From positions 418,295 to 482,294 of the forward strand of contig CAVSGL010000012.1 of the NCBI GenBank assembly GCA_963727465.1: a stretch of 64,000 nt of DNA, written 5' to 3'. Every line of letters starts with the position of its first letter. The stretch's first letter is position 1. Source of the DNA: VRUE01 sp963727465 (GTDB lineage: Bacteria > Actinomycetota > Thermoleophilia > Solirubrobacterales > 70-9). Shown here piece by piece: positions 12,052 through 21,264 of the stretch. The notes beneath the pieces are model-generated. The model was not told the origin of the DNA. It ran no database searches and worked only from the letters and a program-made list of their open reading frames with translations. Position numbers and translations under genes: made by a program.

Positions 12052-13212
12052 TCAGGCGGAGCGCCGCAGACGGCGAAAGCGGCGCTTGCCGACCTGGAGC
12101 ACGCGGCCCTCCAGCTCCCCGGGCGCGAGGTCGAGCGTGCCGGCGGGAACCGGCTCTCCGTCGAGCTTCACGCCGCCCTGACCGAGCAGTCGCCGCGCCT
12201 CGCTGGAGCTGATCTCGAAGGCCCCCGCCATCAGCGCCGGCAGGTGCACGGAGTCGCCGTTGCCGCCGAGGAAGCCGGCGAGGTCGAGCTCCTCGATCTC
12301 CTCCGGCGCCTCGCGCCGGACGAAGAGGCGGTCGAAATGGGCCTCGGCGGCGACCGCCGCGTCGGCGTCGTGGAAGCGGGCGACCAGCCGCCGCCCCAGC
12401 TCGCGCTTGGCCTCGTTCGGCGGGCCGTCCGGCTGCTCGGCGCCGAGCAGGAGGCGGAAGTACTCCGGCATCGCCTCGTCGGGGATCCGCATCAGCTTGC
12501 CGAACATCTCCTCCGGCGCCTCGGTGACGCCGACGTAGTTGCCCAGCGACTTGCTCATCTTCTGCGCCCCGTCGGTGCCGACCAGGATCGGCATCGTCAG
12601 GATCGACTGCTGCGGACGGCCGTAGGAGGCCTGGACGTCGCGGGCGAAGAGCAGGTTGAACTTCTGGTCGGTCCCCCCCAGCTCGACGTCGGCCTCGACC
12701 GCGACCGAGTCGTAGCCCTGTAGCAGCGGGTAGAGCAGCTCGAGCGCCGCGACCGGCGCGTTCGCGGCCATCCGCTTCTGGAAGTCGTCGCGCTCGAGCA
12801 GCCGCGCGACCGTCGTCGTCGCCAGCAGGCCGAGCAGATCCTCCGGCGCCATCCGCAGCCACTCGCTGTTGAAGCGGATCTCGGTGCGCTCGCGGTCGAG
12901 CAGCTTGAAGGCCTGCTCCTGGTAGGTGGCCGCGTTGGCCTCGATCTCCTCGGGGCTGGGCAGCGGGCGCTGCGCCGAGCGTCCGCTCGGGTCCCCCACC
13001 CGCGCGGTGAAGTCGCCGACGATCAGCACGACCTGGTGGCCCGCCTGCTGGAACTCCCGCAGCTTCTCGAGCACCACGGTGTGACCGAGGTGGATGTCGG
13101 CCGTGGTCGGGTCGATTCCGAGCTTCACGCGCAGCGGCCGGTCGCCGGTGAGCTGCTCTGCGAGCCTGCCCGCGGGCAGCACGTCGACGGCGTTTTTCGT
13201 CAAATCGGGCAA
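12052..13212 (-). CDS. tyrS: Tyrosyl-tRNA synthetase
   Basis: TyrS charges tRNA-Tyr. The product shows the class I signatures HLGH (in DIHLGHTVVLEKL) and KMSKS (in GAQKMSKSLGNYVG), plus a C-terminal S4-like RNA-binding segment (SSSEARRLLGQGGVKLDG). The frame is open further upstream, but homology to the family N-terminus (LPDLTKNAVDVLPAGRLAEQ) points to the TTG at 13210-13212, giving about 386 residues. An ATT eight bases further upstream is a rarer possibility. It is divergent from the PBP gene and sits directly upstream of the rRNA promoter. Confidence 0.94.
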   Translation of the reverse strand: MPDLTKNAVDVLPAGRLAEQLTGDRPLRVKLGIDPTTADIHLGHTVVLEKLREFQQAGHQVVLIVGDFTARVGDPSGRSAQRPLPSPEEIEANAATYQEQAFKLLDRERTEIRFNSEWLRMAPEDLLGLLATTTVARLLERDDFQKRMAANAPVAALELLYPLLQGYDSVAVEADVELGGTDQKFNLLFARDVQASYGRPQQSILTMPILVGTDGAQKMSKSLGNYVGVTEAPEEMFGKLMRIPDEAMPEYFRLLLGAEQPDGPPNEAKRELGRRLVARFHDADAAVAAEAHFDRLFVRREAPEEIEELDLAGFLGGNGDSVHLPALMAGAFEISSSEARRLLGQGGVKLDGEPVPAGTLDLAPGELEGRVLQVGKRRFRRLRRSA

Positions 13213-13256
13213 GGCGGCAATGCTAGACTGCCGCCTTCGCTCGGCGGTTCGCGCCC

Positions 13257-15521
13257 GTGTCGAGCAGCGACCTCTCGATGGCGTCCATTGGACTAAAGCC
13301 CCGCCGGCCGGGTGGCTCGGTTCCGCCGCCCGCGTCGCCGGCACCTCCGGCGAAGCCGTCGCGGCCGCGGCTGAAGAAGCTGCGCGTCCTCTTCGTCCTC
13401 TTCGGCCTCGCGATCCTGGCGCTCGTCTCCTTCGTCTTCGGGATGATGACGGCCGTCTCCAAAGACCTGCCGGCGATCTACGACTTCGCCCAGTTCAAAG
13501 CCTCGAAGAACAGCGAGGTATACGACGCCTCGGGCGCGGCGATCGGCACGCTGACCAGCGACGAGAACAAAATCCTGCTCACCTCGGGGCAGATATCGCC
13601 GAACGTGAAGAACGCGGTGGTCGCGATCGAGGACTCGCGCTTCTACGAACACGACGGCGTCGACTTCCAGGGCATCGGCCGCGCCCTGGTCAAGGACATC
13701 CTCAGTCAGAGCGCCCAGCAGGGCGGCTCGACGATCACCGAGCAGTTCGTCAAGGAAGCGCTCGCCGCCCAGAGCAGCCGCACGCTGTTCCAGAAGTTCC
13801 GCGAGGCGGCGCTGGCCTATCGCCTGGAGCGCCACTGGAGCAAGGACAAGATTCTCACCGAGTACCTCAACACCGTCTACTTCGGCGAAGGCGCCTACGG
13901 GGTCGAGGCGGCCGCCCGGACCTATTTCGGCGCCGCGCACCCCGGCTGCGGCGGGTCGAGCGAACCCTGCGCCGCCGTGCTCGAGCCCTGGGAGGCCGCG
14001 CTGCTGGCCGCGATCATCAACTCGCCCTCCGCCTACAACCCCAAGTTCTTCCCCGAAAACGCGCTCGCGCGGCGCAACCTCGTGCTGGAAAAGATGTACG
14101 AACAGGGCTACATAACCGAGACCCAGCTCGAAGAAGGCACGCAGCAGGCGCTGCCTGCGCCGAGCGACATCGAAGCGCCGACGCTCGACTCCAAGGCCCC
14201 CTACTTCACGGCCTGGCTGCGCCAGCAGCTGGTCGAACGCTACGGCGCGGCGAAGACCTTCTTCGGCGGGCTGAAGGTGAAGACGACGCTCGATCTGCGC
14301 CTTCAAAAGGCAGCCGAAGAAGCCGTCAACTCCTACCTCGGCTACCTCCCCCCTACCGCCTCGGTGGTCGTGATCGACAACAAGAACGCCGGCGTCAAGG
14401 CGATGGTCGGCGGCCCCGACTTCGCGACGAAGCCGTTCAACCTGGCCACCCAGGGCCGGCGCCAGCCGGGCTCGTCGATCAAGCCGTTCACGCTGATCAC
14501 CGCGCTCGAAGAGGGCATCTCCCCATACACGACCTACCCCTCCGAACCGCGCGAATTCCACTTCGGCAAGCACGGCGGCGAAACGTTCAAGGTCAGCAAC
14601 GACGAGGACTCCTACCTCGGCAGCTGCGACATCGTCTGCGCGACGACCTACTCCGACAACTCGATCTTCGCCGCGCTGGCGCTGGAAGGCCTGAAGGGCA
14701 AGAACGTCGCCGCCCGTACCCACTCGATCGCGGCGACGATCCACAAGATGGGCTACTCCGGGGCGATCTCGACCAACCCGGCGATGGTCCTCGGCGGGCT
14801 GAGGGAAGGGGTCTCGCCGCTCGGCTGGGCCTATGCCTACTCGACGATCGCCAACGACGGCGACCGGGTCAGCGGCACGCTCGCCCCGGAACCCGGCGAC
14901 AGCCCGGTCGCCTACACGCAGGTCACCGACCAGGAAGGCCACACGATCAAGGGCGGCGACAACGATTCGCTGCACGAACAGGTGATCTCCGAGAGCACCG
15001 CGAGCGAGGCGAAGAGCATCCTCGAAACCGTCGTTCAGCAGGGCACCGGCACCCACGCCGACATCGGCGCCGAAGGTCAGTGGGGCAAGACCGGAACGAC
15101 CGAGAACAGCGGCGACGCCTGGTTCTGCGGGGCGACGCAGGAAGTGACCGCCTGCGTCTGGGTCGGCTACGCCGACACGACCACGCCGATGACGACCCTC
15201 TACAACGGCGGCCCGGTCCAGGGCGGCACCTTCCCGGCCGAGATCTGGGCCAGCGTGATCTCCGCCTGGCAGGACATCAGCAAGGAACGAGCGGCCGAAC
15301 ACGCCGACGAACGGGCCAAGAAGAAGGCGAAGGAATCGGAATCGACGTCGTCATCCTCGGCGGCGCCGGAAGAAACCTACGTGCCGGAAGAAACGGCTCC
15401 GGAATCCGCCCCCGAACCGGAAGCCCGGGAACCGGCTCCTGAACCGGAAGCAGCTCCGGAATCCGCCCCGGAAGCAGCGCCTGAATCGTCCGGGGGCGGC
15501 GGCGGGATCACCGCCGGTTAG
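13257..15521 (+). CDS. Class A penicillin-binding protein (transglycosylase/transpeptidase)
   Basis: The 754-residue bifunctional peptidoglycan synthase has a Pro-rich cytoplasmic tail and one membrane segment (about residues 43-65). The glycosyltransferase-51 domain shows EDSRFYEHDGVD near 125 with its catalytic Glu, and GGSTITEQ. The transpeptidase domain has SSIK (Ser406 by my count), SDN, and KTGTTE near 611. The C-terminal 60 residues are a low-complexity Glu/Pro/Ala/Ser tail ending in a Gly run, which probably sits outside the membrane. I start at GTG 13257; ATG 13278 is an alternative. Its stop overlaps the convergent glycosylase gene by 4 nt. Confidence 0.94.
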   Translation: MSSSDLSMASIGLKPRRPGGSVPPPASPAPPAKPSRPRLKKLRVLFVLFGLAILALVSFVFGMMTAVSKDLPAIYDFAQFKASKNSEVYDASGAAIGTLTSDENKILLTSGQISPNVKNAVVAIEDSRFYEHDGVDFQGIGRALVKDILSQSAQQGGSTITEQFVKEALAAQSSRTLFQKFREAALAYRLERHWSKDKILTEYLNTVYFGEGAYGVEAAARTYFGAAHPGCGGSSEPCAAVLEPWEAALLAAIINSPSAYNPKFFPENALARRNLVLEKMYEQGYITETQLEEGTQQALPAPSDIEAPTLDSKAPYFTAWLRQQLVERYGAAKTFFGGLKVKTTLDLRLQKAAEEAVNSYLGYLPPTASVVVIDNKNAGVKAMVGGPDFATKPFNLATQGRRQPGSSIKPFTLITALEEGISPYTTYPSEPREFHFGKHGGETFKVSNDEDSYLGSCDIVCATTYSDNSIFAALALEGLKGKNVAARTHSIAATIHKMGYSGAISTNPAMVLGGLREGVSPLGWAYAYSTIANDGDRVSGTLAPEPGDSPVAYTQVTDQEGHTIKGGDNDSLHEQVISESTASEAKSILETVVQQGTGTHADIGAEGQWGKTGTTENSGDAWFCGATQEVTACVWVGYADTTTPMTTLYNGGPVQGGTFPAEIWASVISAWQDISKERAAEHADERAKKKAKESESTSSSSAAPEETYVPEETAPESAPEPEAREPAPEPEAAPESAPEAAPESSGGGGGITAG

Positions 15522-16117
15522 CGCTGCTCGGGCCGCGGGCGCGAGACGAAGCGGCTGCCGGCGAGGCAGAAGCGCCAGGGGCGCTCGACCGCTTTGGTGA
15601 TCCCCACCCTGGGGCCGGTGACGACCTCCCCGCTCCAGCCCGGCTCCGGCGGCAGCAGCAGGAACGGGTCGGCGTCGAGGTCGGCGCCGTCGGCGTCGAG
15701 ACCGATTCCGAGCGCGCCGGTGAGCTTGCCCGGCCCGGAGCAGAGCTCGCTGTCGGGCCGCTCGCCGCGCCGCGCCCGCATCCGCTTCAGCCCGGCGCTC
15801 GGCTCCAGGGCGCGGATCAGCACCGCCGCGGCCTCGCCCTCCGGTTCGGCGACGGCGTTGAGCAGGCTGTGGATGCCGTAGGAGAGGTAGACGTAGGCGC
15901 GCCCGGGCGGGCCGAACAGCGTCGCGGTGCGCTTGGTCAGCCCGGCGTAGGCGTGGCAGGCGGGATCGTCGCGCTCGTAGCTCTCGGTCTCGACGATCGT
16001 GCCGCCGCAGCCCGCGTGGAAAAGCCGGCAACCGATCAGCTCGCGCGCGACCAGGTGGACGCTGCGGGCGAAGAAGGCGGCTTCGAGGCGCTCGCCGGTC
16101 GGCGCCGCCGCGCTCAA
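15518..16117 (-). CDS. DNA-3-methyladenine glycosylase (AAG/MPG family)
   Basis: This base-excision repair enzyme removes alkylated purines. The roughly 199-residue product shows the family signatures FFARSVHLVARELIGCRLF, IVETESYERDDPACHAYAG with the catalytic Glu, RTATLFGPPGRAYVYLSYGI and CSGPGKLTGALGI. I place the start at a TTG (16115-16117) overlapping the argH stop as TTGA, which gives a short leader before the conserved domain. It is co-oriented with argH, so it is probably the last gene of that transcript. Confidence 0.92.
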   Translation of the reverse strand: MSAAAPTGERLEAAFFARSVHLVARELIGCRLFHAGCGGTIVETESYERDDPACHAYAGLTKRTATLFGPPGRAYVYLSYGIHSLLNAVAEPEGEAAAVLIRALEPSAGLKRMRARRGERPDSELCSGPGKLTGALGIGLDADGADLDADPFLLLPPEPGWSGEVVTGPRVGITKAVERPWRFCLAGSRFVSRPRPEQR

Positions 16118-17505
16118 AGCTCTTCCTCGGCCGTCTCCTCGCCGACCTCGCGCAGCGTCTCGCGCGCCAGATCCAACTGCCGCGCCAGCGGCTCCGAGCC
16201 GGTGCCGCCCTCGATCCGCTTCGACTCGAGCCAGCTCTCGCGCTTCAGCACCTCGTAGAAGGAGCCGTCGAGCAGCTCGCTGCGCGCGCGCAGGTCGTCC
16301 TCGCCGAGCTCCGAGAGGGCGACGCCGCGCTCGACCGCGTCGCGCACCAGACCGCCGACGATCCCGTGCGCCTCGCGGAACGGCACCCCCTTGCGCACGA
16401 GCAGATCGGCGACCTCGGTCGCCGCCAGCATCTCGTCGCCGGAGGCGGCTTCCAGCCGCTCGCGGTCGAACGCGATCCCCGCCAGCATCCCCTCGGCCGC
16501 GTCGAGGCAGCCCTCGACGGTCTCGATCGCGTCGAACAGCGGCTCCTTGTCCTCCTGCATGTCCTTGCCGTAGGTGAGCGGCAGCGCGTGCATCGTCCCC
16601 AGCAGCGAGAGGAAGTCGGCGGCGACGCGGGGGCTCTTCGCGCGCAACAGCTCGGCCGAGTCGGGATTGACCTTCTGCGGCATGATCGAGGAGCCGGAGG
16701 AGAACGACTCGTCGAGCTCGCAGAAGCCGAACTCGGAGGAGCTCCAGATGACGATCTCGGAGCCGAGCCGGGAGAGGTGCATCGAGCAGATCGATGCCGC
16801 CGACATGTAGTCGAGGACGAAGTCGCGGTTGGAGGCGCCGTCGATCGAGTTCGGGCTGATCTCGGCGAAGCCGAGGTCGTCGGCGACCGCGCGCCGGTCG
16901 ATCTCCCAGTTGACGCCGGCCAGGGCCCCGGACCCGAGCGGCATTACCCGGGCGCTCTCGAGCGCGAACTCGAAGCGCAGCGCGTCGCGGGCGAACATCC
17001 AGAAGTAGGCGAGCAGGTGGTGGCCCAGGTAGACCGGTTGGGCGCGCTGGAGGTGCGTGTAGCCGGGCATCGGCCAGTCTCGGTGCGCCTCGGCCTGTTC
17101 GAGCAGGCGCTCCATCGCCGCCCGCAGCAGCTCGATCGCCCGCAGCGAGTGGGCCTGGACCACCATCGCCACGTCGGTGGCGACCTGGTCGTTGCGCGAA
17201 CGGCCGGTGTGCAGCTTGCCGGCCAGCGGGCCGATCTCCTCGCCGAGCAGGCGCTCGACCGCCATGTGGATGTCCTCGTCGGCGGCGTCGAAGGAGAAGC
17301 CGGCCTGGCCGATCCGCTCGCGCACGTTCTCCAGGCCGCTCACGATCCGCTCCAGCTCGTCGTCGTCGAGCACGCCGATCTCCCGCAGCCCGCGTGCATG
17401 CGCCTGCGACTGGTCGATGTCGTATGGGGCCAGGCGCGCGTCGAACTCGATCGAGCGGTTGAGGCGCCAGAAGCGCGGGTCGGGATCTTTGCGGAAGCGG
17501 GACAT
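16114..17505 (-). CDS. argH: Argininosuccinate lyase
   Basis: ArgH splits argininosuccinate into arginine and fumarate. The 463-residue product shows the fumarase/aspartase superfamily signature GSSIMPQKVNPD in the catalytic loop, TGRSRNDQVATD, and PMPGYTHLQRAQPV. I chose the ATG at 17503-17505, which overlaps the upstream aminotransferase stop by one base (TGATG), over a longer open frame. No other arginine gene lies in the window. Confidence 0.96.
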   Translation of the reverse strand: MSRFRKDPDPRFWRLNRSIEFDARLAPYDIDQSQAHARGLREIGVLDDDELERIVSGLENVRERIGQAGFSFDAADEDIHMAVERLLGEEIGPLAGKLHTGRSRNDQVATDVAMVVQAHSLRAIELLRAAMERLLEQAEAHRDWPMPGYTHLQRAQPVYLGHHLLAYFWMFARDALRFEFALESARVMPLGSGALAGVNWEIDRRAVADDLGFAEISPNSIDGASNRDFVLDYMSAASICSMHLSRLGSEIVIWSSSEFGFCELDESFSSGSSIMPQKVNPDSAELLRAKSPRVAADFLSLLGTMHALPLTYGKDMQEDKEPLFDAIETVEGCLDAAEGMLAGIAFDRERLEAASGDEMLAATEVADLLVRKGVPFREAHGIVGGLVRDAVERGVALSELGEDDLRARSELLDGSFYEVLKRESWLESKRIEGGTGSEPLARQLDLARETLREVGEETAEEEL

Positions 17506-18644
17506 CAGCGCACCGATCGGGCGAGAGCCTCGCACACCCGTGCGACCTGGGACTCGCCGAGCGCGGTGAAGAACGGCAGCGCCAGCGTGCCCGCCGAAGC
17601 CGCTTCGGCGACCGGGAACTGCCCCTCGCCGTAGCCGAGCTCGCGCAGATGCGGGAAGAGGTGGATGCAGGGCAGGTAGGCCTTGGCGGCGATCCCCTGC
17701 TCGGCCAGCCGGGCGATCGTCGCATCGCGGTCGATCCCGTCGTCGAGCCTGACGACGTAGACGAACCAGCTGCGGCGCTCGGCGCCGCGCCCGGCGGATG
17801 GCGCGGTCACCCCCTCGACGCCCACCAGGCCTTCCTCGTAGAGCGCGGCGACCGCGGCGCGCCGCTCGAGCATCCGGTCGAGCTTCTCGGTCTGGGCGAC
17901 GCCGAGCGCCGCCGCGACGTCGGAGAGCCGGTAGTTGAAGCCGACCCCTCCGTGGTCGAGCCAGCCCATGTCGGGCGCACGGCCCTGGTTGCGCTCCGAG
18001 CGCAGCTTCGCCGCGACGGCGGGGTCGCTGGGGACGATCATTCCCCCCTCGCCCGTGGTCAGCTGCTTGTTGGCGTAGAAGGCGAAGGTGGCGAGGTTGC
18101 CGCGCGCGCCCACCCTGCGCCCCTCCGAGTCGACCGCGCCGAGTGCCTCGCAGGCGTCCTCGAGCAAACCGAGCCCGTTGCGCGCCGCGATCGCCTCCAG
18201 CTCGGGCATCGCCGCCGGGTAGCCGAAGATGTGGACCGGCAGGATGCCGGCGCTGCGCTCGCTCAGCGCCGCCTCGACCGCCGCCGGGTCGAGATCGAGC
18301 GTGACCGGGTCGACGTCGCAGAAGATCGGCTTCGCCCCCTCGTAGAGCAGGCAGTTGGCGGAGGCGACGAAGCTGAACGGGCTGGTCAGGACCTCGTCGC
18401 CGGGCCCCCAGCCGAGCGCCCGCACGCCGAGGTGCAGCGCCGTCGTGCCGCTGGAGACGGCGACCGCGTCCTCGACCCCGAGCCAGGCGGCGAGCTCGCG
18501 CTCGAAGCGCTCCCCCATCGGGCCGAGCGAGAGCCGGCCCGAGCGCAGCACCTCGAGCACCAGCGTCTCCTCGCGCGTGTCGATCTCCGGTCGCGCGAGC
18601 GGGATCGCGTCGGTCCTGGCGGCGGTGGGCATCTCCCGTGCCAC
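17505..18644 (-). CDS. DegT/DnrJ/EryC1/StrS-family PLP aminotransferase
   Basis: The 379-residue protein belongs to the sugar aminotransferase family. It shows PLARPEID near the N-terminus, AVSSGTTALHLGVRALG (PLP phosphate site), TSPFSFVASANCLLYEGAKP, and the PLP-lysine region FAFYANKQLTTGEGG. Members make amino sugars for surface polysaccharides or antibiotics. The neighbours (argH, cimA) do not reveal its substrate. The start is a GTG at 18644; an in-frame ATG at 18632 is possible. Confidence 0.88.
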   Translation of the reverse strand: MAREMPTAARTDAIPLARPEIDTREETLVLEVLRSGRLSLGPMGERFERELAAWLGVEDAVAVSSGTTALHLGVRALGWGPGDEVLTSPFSFVASANCLLYEGAKPIFCDVDPVTLDLDPAAVEAALSERSAGILPVHIFGYPAAMPELEAIAARNGLGLLEDACEALGAVDSEGRRVGARGNLATFAFYANKQLTTGEGGMIVPSDPAVAAKLRSERNQGRAPDMGWLDHGGVGFNYRLSDVAAALGVAQTEKLDRMLERRAAVAALYEEGLVGVEGVTAPSAGRGAERRSWFVYVVRLDDGIDRDATIARLAEQGIAAKAYLPCIHLFPHLRELGYGEGQFPVAEAASAGTLALPFFTALGESQVARVCEALARSVR

Positions 18645-18645
18645 C

Positions 18646-20208
18646 CTACCCGCGCGGCTGGAAGGCGTACACGAGCGAGTCGACGAGCGCCTCCCAGGAG
18701 GCCTCGATGATGTTCTCCGAGACGCCGATCGTCCCCCACTCCCGCTCGCCGTCGGAGGAGTCGAGCAGGACCCGCGTCACGGCGCCGGTGCCGTGGCTCT
18801 CGTCGAGGATCCGCACCTTGTAGTTGGTCAGCTCGATGTCGGCGAGGTGCGGGTAGCGGTCGGCGATCGCCGAGCGCAGCGCCGCGTCGAGCGCGTTGAC
18901 CGGGCCGTTGCCCTCGGCGACGCGGACGTAGCGCTCGCCGTCGACCCGGACCTTGATCGTCGCCTCGGTCTCGACCGCGCCGTCGGCGCGCTTCTCGACC
19001 AGCACCTTGAAGCTCTCGAGCTCGAAGAGCGGCTCGTAGCTGCCTGCCTCGCGGCGCAGCAGCAGCTCGAAGGAGGCCGGCGCCGCCTCGTAGTGGTAGC
19101 CGCGGTGCTCGCGCTGCTTCAGCCGCTCGACCGCACGGCTCGCGGCCGCGTCGTCGAGCTCGAGCCCGGTGCGCTCGGCCTGCGCGCGGATCGTCGCCTT
19201 GCCGGAGAGCTCGGAGACGAGGATGTCGCGGGAGTTGCCGACCAGCGCCGGGTCGAGGTGCTCGAAGGTGCGCGCGTCGGCGGCGACGCCGGCGGCGTGC
19301 ATGCCCGCCTTGTGGGCGAAGGCGTTGCGGCCGACGTAGGCCCGGCTCGGGTCCGGCGTCAGGTTGCAGAGCTCGTCCAGGTAGTGCGCGGTCGGGGTCA
19401 GGTTGGCGAGCTGGTCCGCGGCGACGACGTCGAAGCCCAGCTTCAGCTGAAGGGCCGGCAGGATCGAGGCGAGGTTGGCATTGCCGCAGCGCTCGCCGTA
19501 GCCGTTGACGGTGCCCTGCACCAGGCGCGCCCCAGCTTCGACCGCGGCGAGCGAGTTGGCGACCGCGCACTCGCCGTCGTTGTGGGTGTGGATGCCGACC
19601 TCGACGTCCTCGCCCAGCTCCGCGACGACGGCTGCGGTCGCCGCGGCGACGAAGGCCGGCAGGCTGCCGCCGTTGGTGTCGCAGAGGGTCACGTTCTCGG
19701 CCCCCGCCTCGGCGGCGGCGCGGGCGCAGGCGAGCGCGAAGGCCGGGTCGTCGCGGTAGCCGTCGAAGAAATGCTCGGCGTCGAAGACGACCCGCTTGCC
19801 GGCGCCGCGGCAGAAGGCGACCGAGTCGGCGATCATCGCCAGGTTCTCCTCCGGCGTGGTCCTGATCACCTTCTCCACGTGCAGCCCCCAGCTCTTGCCG
19901 ACCAGGCAGACGACCGGCGCGAAGGCCTCGCAGAGGGTCGCGAGGGCGGGGTCTTCGGCCGCCGCGACGCCGCCGCGCCGCGTCATCCCGAAGGCGGCGA
20001 TCTCCGCCTGCTTCAGCTCCAGGTCGGCGAGCTGCTCGAACAGCTCGGCTTCCTTCGGGTTGGAGCTGGGGAAACCGGCCTCGATCGTCTGCACGCCGAG
20101 CTCGTCGAGCGCCCGCACCACCTTCAGCTTCTCGCCCACCGAGAGCGACATGCCGGGGCCACCCATGCCGTCGCGCAAGGTCGTGTCGTAGAGCTTCACC
20201 TGTTCCAT
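18646..20208 (-). CDS. cimA: (R)-citramalate synthase CimA
   Basis: CimA condenses pyruvate and acetyl-CoA to citramalate, giving a threonine-independent route to 2-oxobutyrate and isoleucine. The 520-residue protein has the DRE-TIM metallolyase domain (LYDTTLRDGMGGPGMSLSVG, GIHTHNDGECAVANSLAA) and a C-terminal LeuA-type allosteric domain (from about residue 370). It resembles the long CimA/LeuA2 family rather than true LeuA, which is separate at 31003-32589. ilvE and leuB lie just upstream in the same direction, which fits shared use of the Leu/Ile pathway. Confidence 0.87.
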   Translation of the reverse strand: MEQVKLYDTTLRDGMGGPGMSLSVGEKLKVVRALDELGVQTIEAGFPSSNPKEAELFEQLADLELKQAEIAAFGMTRRGGVAAAEDPALATLCEAFAPVVCLVGKSWGLHVEKVIRTTPEENLAMIADSVAFCRGAGKRVVFDAEHFFDGYRDDPAFALACARAAAEAGAENVTLCDTNGGSLPAFVAAATAAVVAELGEDVEVGIHTHNDGECAVANSLAAVEAGARLVQGTVNGYGERCGNANLASILPALQLKLGFDVVAADQLANLTPTAHYLDELCNLTPDPSRAYVGRNAFAHKAGMHAAGVAADARTFEHLDPALVGNSRDILVSELSGKATIRAQAERTGLELDDAAASRAVERLKQREHRGYHYEAAPASFELLLRREAGSYEPLFELESFKVLVEKRADGAVETEATIKVRVDGERYVRVAEGNGPVNALDAALRSAIADRYPHLADIELTNYKVRILDESHGTGAVTRVLLDSSDGEREWGTIGVSENIIEASWEALVDSLVYAFQPRG

Positions 20209-20284
20209 CTGCTGCCTTTCTTCGATACGAGGATGAACCGGGAGGGCCTTGCTGGCCCGTTTGCGCGCAGCGCAGCGCCAGCCG

Positions 20285-21226
20285 CTAGGCGGCCGGCGTA
20301 ATTCGCCCGGTCGGGACCTCGACGAAGTCGAGCCACTCGAGGTACTCCTCGGCGCGGCCGTGCAGGGCGTCCTGGAGCTTGGCCTGGACCACCCGCGTGA
20401 TCTCGCCCGGCTCGCCGAGCGGGTGGTCGTCGACCTCGCGCACCGGCACCAGCTCGGCGGCGGTGCCGGTGAGGAAGACCTCGTCGGCCAGGTAGAGCTC
20501 GGCGCGGGCGATGTCGCGCTCCTCGATCGCGTAGCCGAGGTCGGTGGCGATCTGCACCACCGAGTTGCGGGTGATGCCGTCGAGGATCGCCGCCGTGTGC
20601 GGCGGCGTGCAGATGACCCCGTCGCGGACGACGAACACGTTCTCGCCCGAGCCCTCGGAGACGCAGCCGTGCTGGTCGAGCAGGATCGCCTCGTCGTAGC
20701 CGGCCGCCGTCGCCTCGGTCTTGGCGAGGACGGAGTTGAGGTACTGGCCGGTCGCCTTGGCGTGCGGGATCAGGCTGTCTCCGGAGATCGCGCGCCAGGA
20801 GGAGACGCGGGCGCGGATGCCGTGGCGGGTGCCCTCCTCGCCGAGGTAGACGCCCCAGGGGAAGGCTGCGACGACGACGTCGATCGGGGCGTCGGTCGCG
20901 TAGAGGCCGAGGTTGCCGTAGCCGCGGTAGGCGAGCGGCCTGATGTAGCAGGAGTCGAGGCCGTTGCGCCGGATCAGCTCGTGCGTCGCCTCGCGCAGCT
21001 CCTCCACCGTGTAGGGGAGCTTCAGGTAGTAGAGCTCGGCCGACTTCTCCAGCCGGTCGAGGTGCTCGCGGTGGCGGAAGACCGCCGGGCCGCGCTCGGT
21101 CGCGTAGCAGCGGATTCCCTCGAAGACCCCGGTGCCGTAGTGCAGGCCGTGGCTGAGGACGTGCGTCTTCGCCTCGTCCCAGGGCACGAGCTCGCCGTTC
21201 TGCCAGATCAGCTCCGCCGTCTCCAT
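20285..21226 (-). CDS. ilvE: Branched-chain amino acid aminotransferase
   Basis: IlvE makes the final transamination to Leu, Ile and Val. The 313-residue fold-type IV PLP protein reads METAELIWQNGELVPWDEAK at the start and has HGLHYGTGVFEGIRCY, the PLP-lysine segment HAKATGQYLNSVLAK, GCVSEGSGENVFVV and the C-terminal EVFLTGTAAELVPV. It lies between leuB and cimA in the same direction. The 76-nt gap to cimA contains a small GC hairpin. Confidence 0.95.
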   Translation of the reverse strand: METAELIWQNGELVPWDEAKTHVLSHGLHYGTGVFEGIRCYATERGPAVFRHREHLDRLEKSAELYYLKLPYTVEELREATHELIRRNGLDSCYIRPLAYRGYGNLGLYATDAPIDVVVAAFPWGVYLGEEGTRHGIRARVSSWRAISGDSLIPHAKATGQYLNSVLAKTEATAAGYDEAILLDQHGCVSEGSGENVFVVRDGVICTPPHTAAILDGITRNSVVQIATDLGYAIEERDIARAELYLADEVFLTGTAAELVPVREVDDHPLGEPGEITRVVQAKLQDALHGRAEEYLEWLDFVEVPTGRITPAA

Positions 21227-21264
21227 CCCCCGGAAGTATGCCCGATGAGTCAGAGAAGGTCGAG

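Noticed and set aside
15518..17725. Large multidomain protein containing the DNA glycosylase
   Set aside because: Only the last 199 codons are protein-like; the rest of the open frame is a shadow of argH in another frame.
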